DNA from: Echinarachnius parma
Taxonomy: Eukaryota > Echinodermata > Echinoidea > Clypeasteroida > Echinarachniidae
Length of the DNA stretch: 64,000 nucleotides
Direction of reading: 5' to 3'
NCBI GenBank assembly: GCA_037951105.1
Contig: JBAMJV010009108.1
Location: forward strand, 21,024 to 85,023
Shown: piece by piece, positions 62,390 through 64,000 of the stretch
How positions within the stretch are numbered: the stretch's first letter is position 1
Layout: every line of letters begins with the position of its first letter
Translations under genes and position numbers: made by a program
Notes under the pieces: generated by a model
The model's database searches: none
Seen by the model: only the letters and a program-made list of their open reading frames with translations
Told to the model about the DNA's origin: nothing

Positions 62390-62960
62390 CATAAAATGAC
62401 AATATTTTTTTCCTGGGGTCTAAGAAAAAAGTGTGCAGGGCCAAAATCCAAGATGGCCGCCGTTTTTCCCTAAAAATCACATTTTCGGCCATAACTTTGT
62501 CATTAGTGGGTCTCTTTATTTGGTTTTGGTGTCTAACCCTATGTTTTGGGGGTTAAGGGATCTATTTATGCAGTTGAAAATACTGTAAAATATTCAGATA
62601 TTGTGTTTAAGGCATATTTTTGACCATTTTTACCCCTTTTTAACCCAATTTTGAACCATGCCCGTAGACCTGAAATTAATGGGTAAATTATATTGGAGAA
62701 CATTTTTAAAAAGCTAGAGAACAAGTTGAAAGTGAAAAAATAATATTCATAGCCCCCATAACCCTCACAGTTGACATAATTTTCGGCCTGGGGTTATACA
62801 AAAAAGTGTGCATGGCCAAAATCCAAGATGGCCGCCTTTTTCCATGAAAAATCACATTTTCAGCCATAACGTTGTCATTTTGTGGTGTTTTTACTTGCTT
62901 GTGGTGCCTATCCCCATGTGTTGGGGGTAAACCAATCTGTTATGCATATAAAAACAGTCA
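62390..62960. repeat. Tandem duplication, ~375-bp period, with AAGATGGCCGCC
   Basis: AAAAAAGTGTGCAGGGCCAA then AATCCAAGATGGCCGCC (62425) recurs as AAAAAAGTGTGCATGGCCAA then AATCCAAGATGGCCGCC (62800), followed in both by AAATCACATTTTC(G/A)GCCAT. Each copy holds CAAGATGGCCGCC, which resembles but does not exactly match the YY1 site. Confidence 0.75.
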
Positions 62961-63052
62961 CAAGCCATCAAATGTTGAGTTAACACCATTTTTTACTACA
63001 TTTGAATTCATTTTTACCTAAATTAGCATATTTCGTGAGACATGTCTTCAAT

Positions 63053-63641
63053 TTATACGATGTTGCTTAAAACATAAAGTGGATTTCTCCTAAAGAAGTC
63101 CCCGGTTCCTGTAACGGGTACAGGCACAATCTGCTGCTCTATAATCCCAGGTGTTCGCTGCCAAATTCCATCTTCAGTACCAGCACGCATCAGGTGATCC
63201 ACTTGGAAAGTTCTGTCCCCATTATAATCAAGGTACATGTAGAACCCAATATACCATCTATTGGTACCTGTAGGTCTCTCTCATCCCAGAGGACAGCAAG
63301 TGGTTGGTTTAGTCTGAAACATAAGTTGTTTTTCAGAGTGAGACATTCCCTCTGCCTCTTGTGCTCCCATCAATGTTTCCAGTATCTCCTCCTCGCAAGG
63401 AAATACCACTGCTTCCTATGCTTGGTAATCATCCCCGAGGAGTACCGTTAGGTTCTCGATCATCTCTTTCTCTGATAATTTGTTGACCTTGTAAAGGTCC
63501 CTGCGCCCTGCGGACATCTGCATCACGTTGATGTGTGACTCTCTGGTACTGAATCTCCTGCCTCAAGAACGTCTTCAGCTCAGGCGATTTCTCAGCTATT
63601 TGTACTATAAAGGCACCCCCCCTCCCCCCAAAAAAAGACAA
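63053..63641 (-). pseudogene. Frame-broken protein-coding segment, left inverted copy
   Basis: Minus-strand peptides in order, switching frames: IAEKSPELKTFLRQEIQYQR; RRDLYKVNKLSEKEMIENLT with VLLGDDYQA before a stop; EEEILETLMGAQEAEGMSHS; and DYNGDRTFQVDHLMRAGTED near the low-coordinate end. Homology to the + strand copy at 63781-64000 shows it was one coding sequence. The frame changes and stop indicate decay. The repeated, inverted organisation suggests a mobile-element protein or a tandemly copied gene. No domain is identified with confidence. Confidence 0.55.
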
Positions 63642-63780
63642 GCTTTATTAGGAATGACAAAGTGCCAACTTCTCTGAAAATTAACCTACGCTTTAGCCTT
63701 GTGTTGAAGTGTAGTTAATGATAGGGGTGGGCTTTACATGGGTGAAAAATACTCTTCTTTTTTTTTGGCATTTTATTGCC

Positions 63781-64000
63781 CAAGAGGTAGAGGGAATGTC
63801 TCACTCTGATAAAGAATGTATGTTTCAGCCTAACCAACCACTTGCTGTCATCTGGGATGAGAGAGACCTGTACCAAAAGATGGTATATTGGGTTCTACCT
63901 GGATGATAATGGGGACGGAACTTTCCGAGTGGATCACCTGATGCGTGCTGGTACCGGAGATGAAATTTGGCAGTGGCCACCTGGGACTGATGACATCCAG
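63781..64000 (+). pseudogene. Frame-broken protein-coding segment, right inverted copy (cut by window end)
   Basis: The + strand reads EVEGMSHSDKECMFQPNQPL, then AVIWDERDLYQKMVYWVLPG, then TGA, and after a frame shift NGDGTFRVDHLMRAGTGDEI and WQWPPGTDDIQ to the window edge. It matches the minus-strand copy at 63053-63381 at about 85-90% of bases by eye. The sequence may continue beyond the window. Confidence 0.55.

Overview
The window looks like non-coding DNA from a marine invertebrate animal, most plausibly a deuterostome such as an echinoderm; this taxonomic guess is weak. It is AT-rich and no open frame exceeds 159 codons. Single candidate exons with pyrimidine tracts replace compact genes. 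tRNA-derived SINEs, a LINE remnant, a Helitron and dozens of MITEs fill the space. No operon, Shine-Dalgarno pattern, phage gene or CRISPR array was seen. I identified no complete host gene.

Layout. 0-13 kb: dispersed small DNA transposons (several copies of an 80-bp TTAA element named mT80 here, a GTCACAT-ended MITE, a ~540-bp TTAA MITE named C, and a hAT-like MITE with an 8-bp target duplication), tandem arrays at 2.85-4.4 and 7.4-7.8 kb, and a purine-rich strand at 9.1-9.8 kb. 13.2-23.8 kb: a three-level nest in which a 10,005-bp non-autonomous Helitron (13312-23316, minus orientation) lies in a C element, which lies in an mT80 element. The Helitron contains a LINE fragment, MITEs, a foldback element, a poly-G-ended element and a duplicated 615-bp unit. 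23.9-40 kb: a near-perfect 443-bp palindrome, SINEs, more MITEs, nested pairs at 31 kb, simple-sequence tracts and a CpG-rich block at 38.5-39.1 kb. 40-46 kb: a 729-bp Mutator-like element with a 9-bp duplication, and another three-level nest (MITE E in foldback J in mT80). 46.9-49.5 kb: a 2,637-bp element with terminal inverted repeats, carrying eight exact same-direction copies of GGTTAGTAACGTTAC and a possible spliced minus-strand frame. 49.6-57.9 kb: further MITEs. 58.5-62.9 kb: four consecutive tandem arrays, three with ~175-185 bp periods, plus one plausible terminal coding exon at 61411-61507. 63.0-64.0 kb: two inverted, frame-broken copies of one protein-coding segment.

The clearest results are structural. 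Several insertions can be removed on paper to leave a sensible empty site, giving a relative order of transposition. TTAA is the target of at least six element families here, and the mT80 element has itself served repeatedly as a target. Family names (mT80, C, D, E and so on) are labels for this window only. Statements about superfamilies are inferences from target-site length and terminal sequence, because no transposase was recognised.
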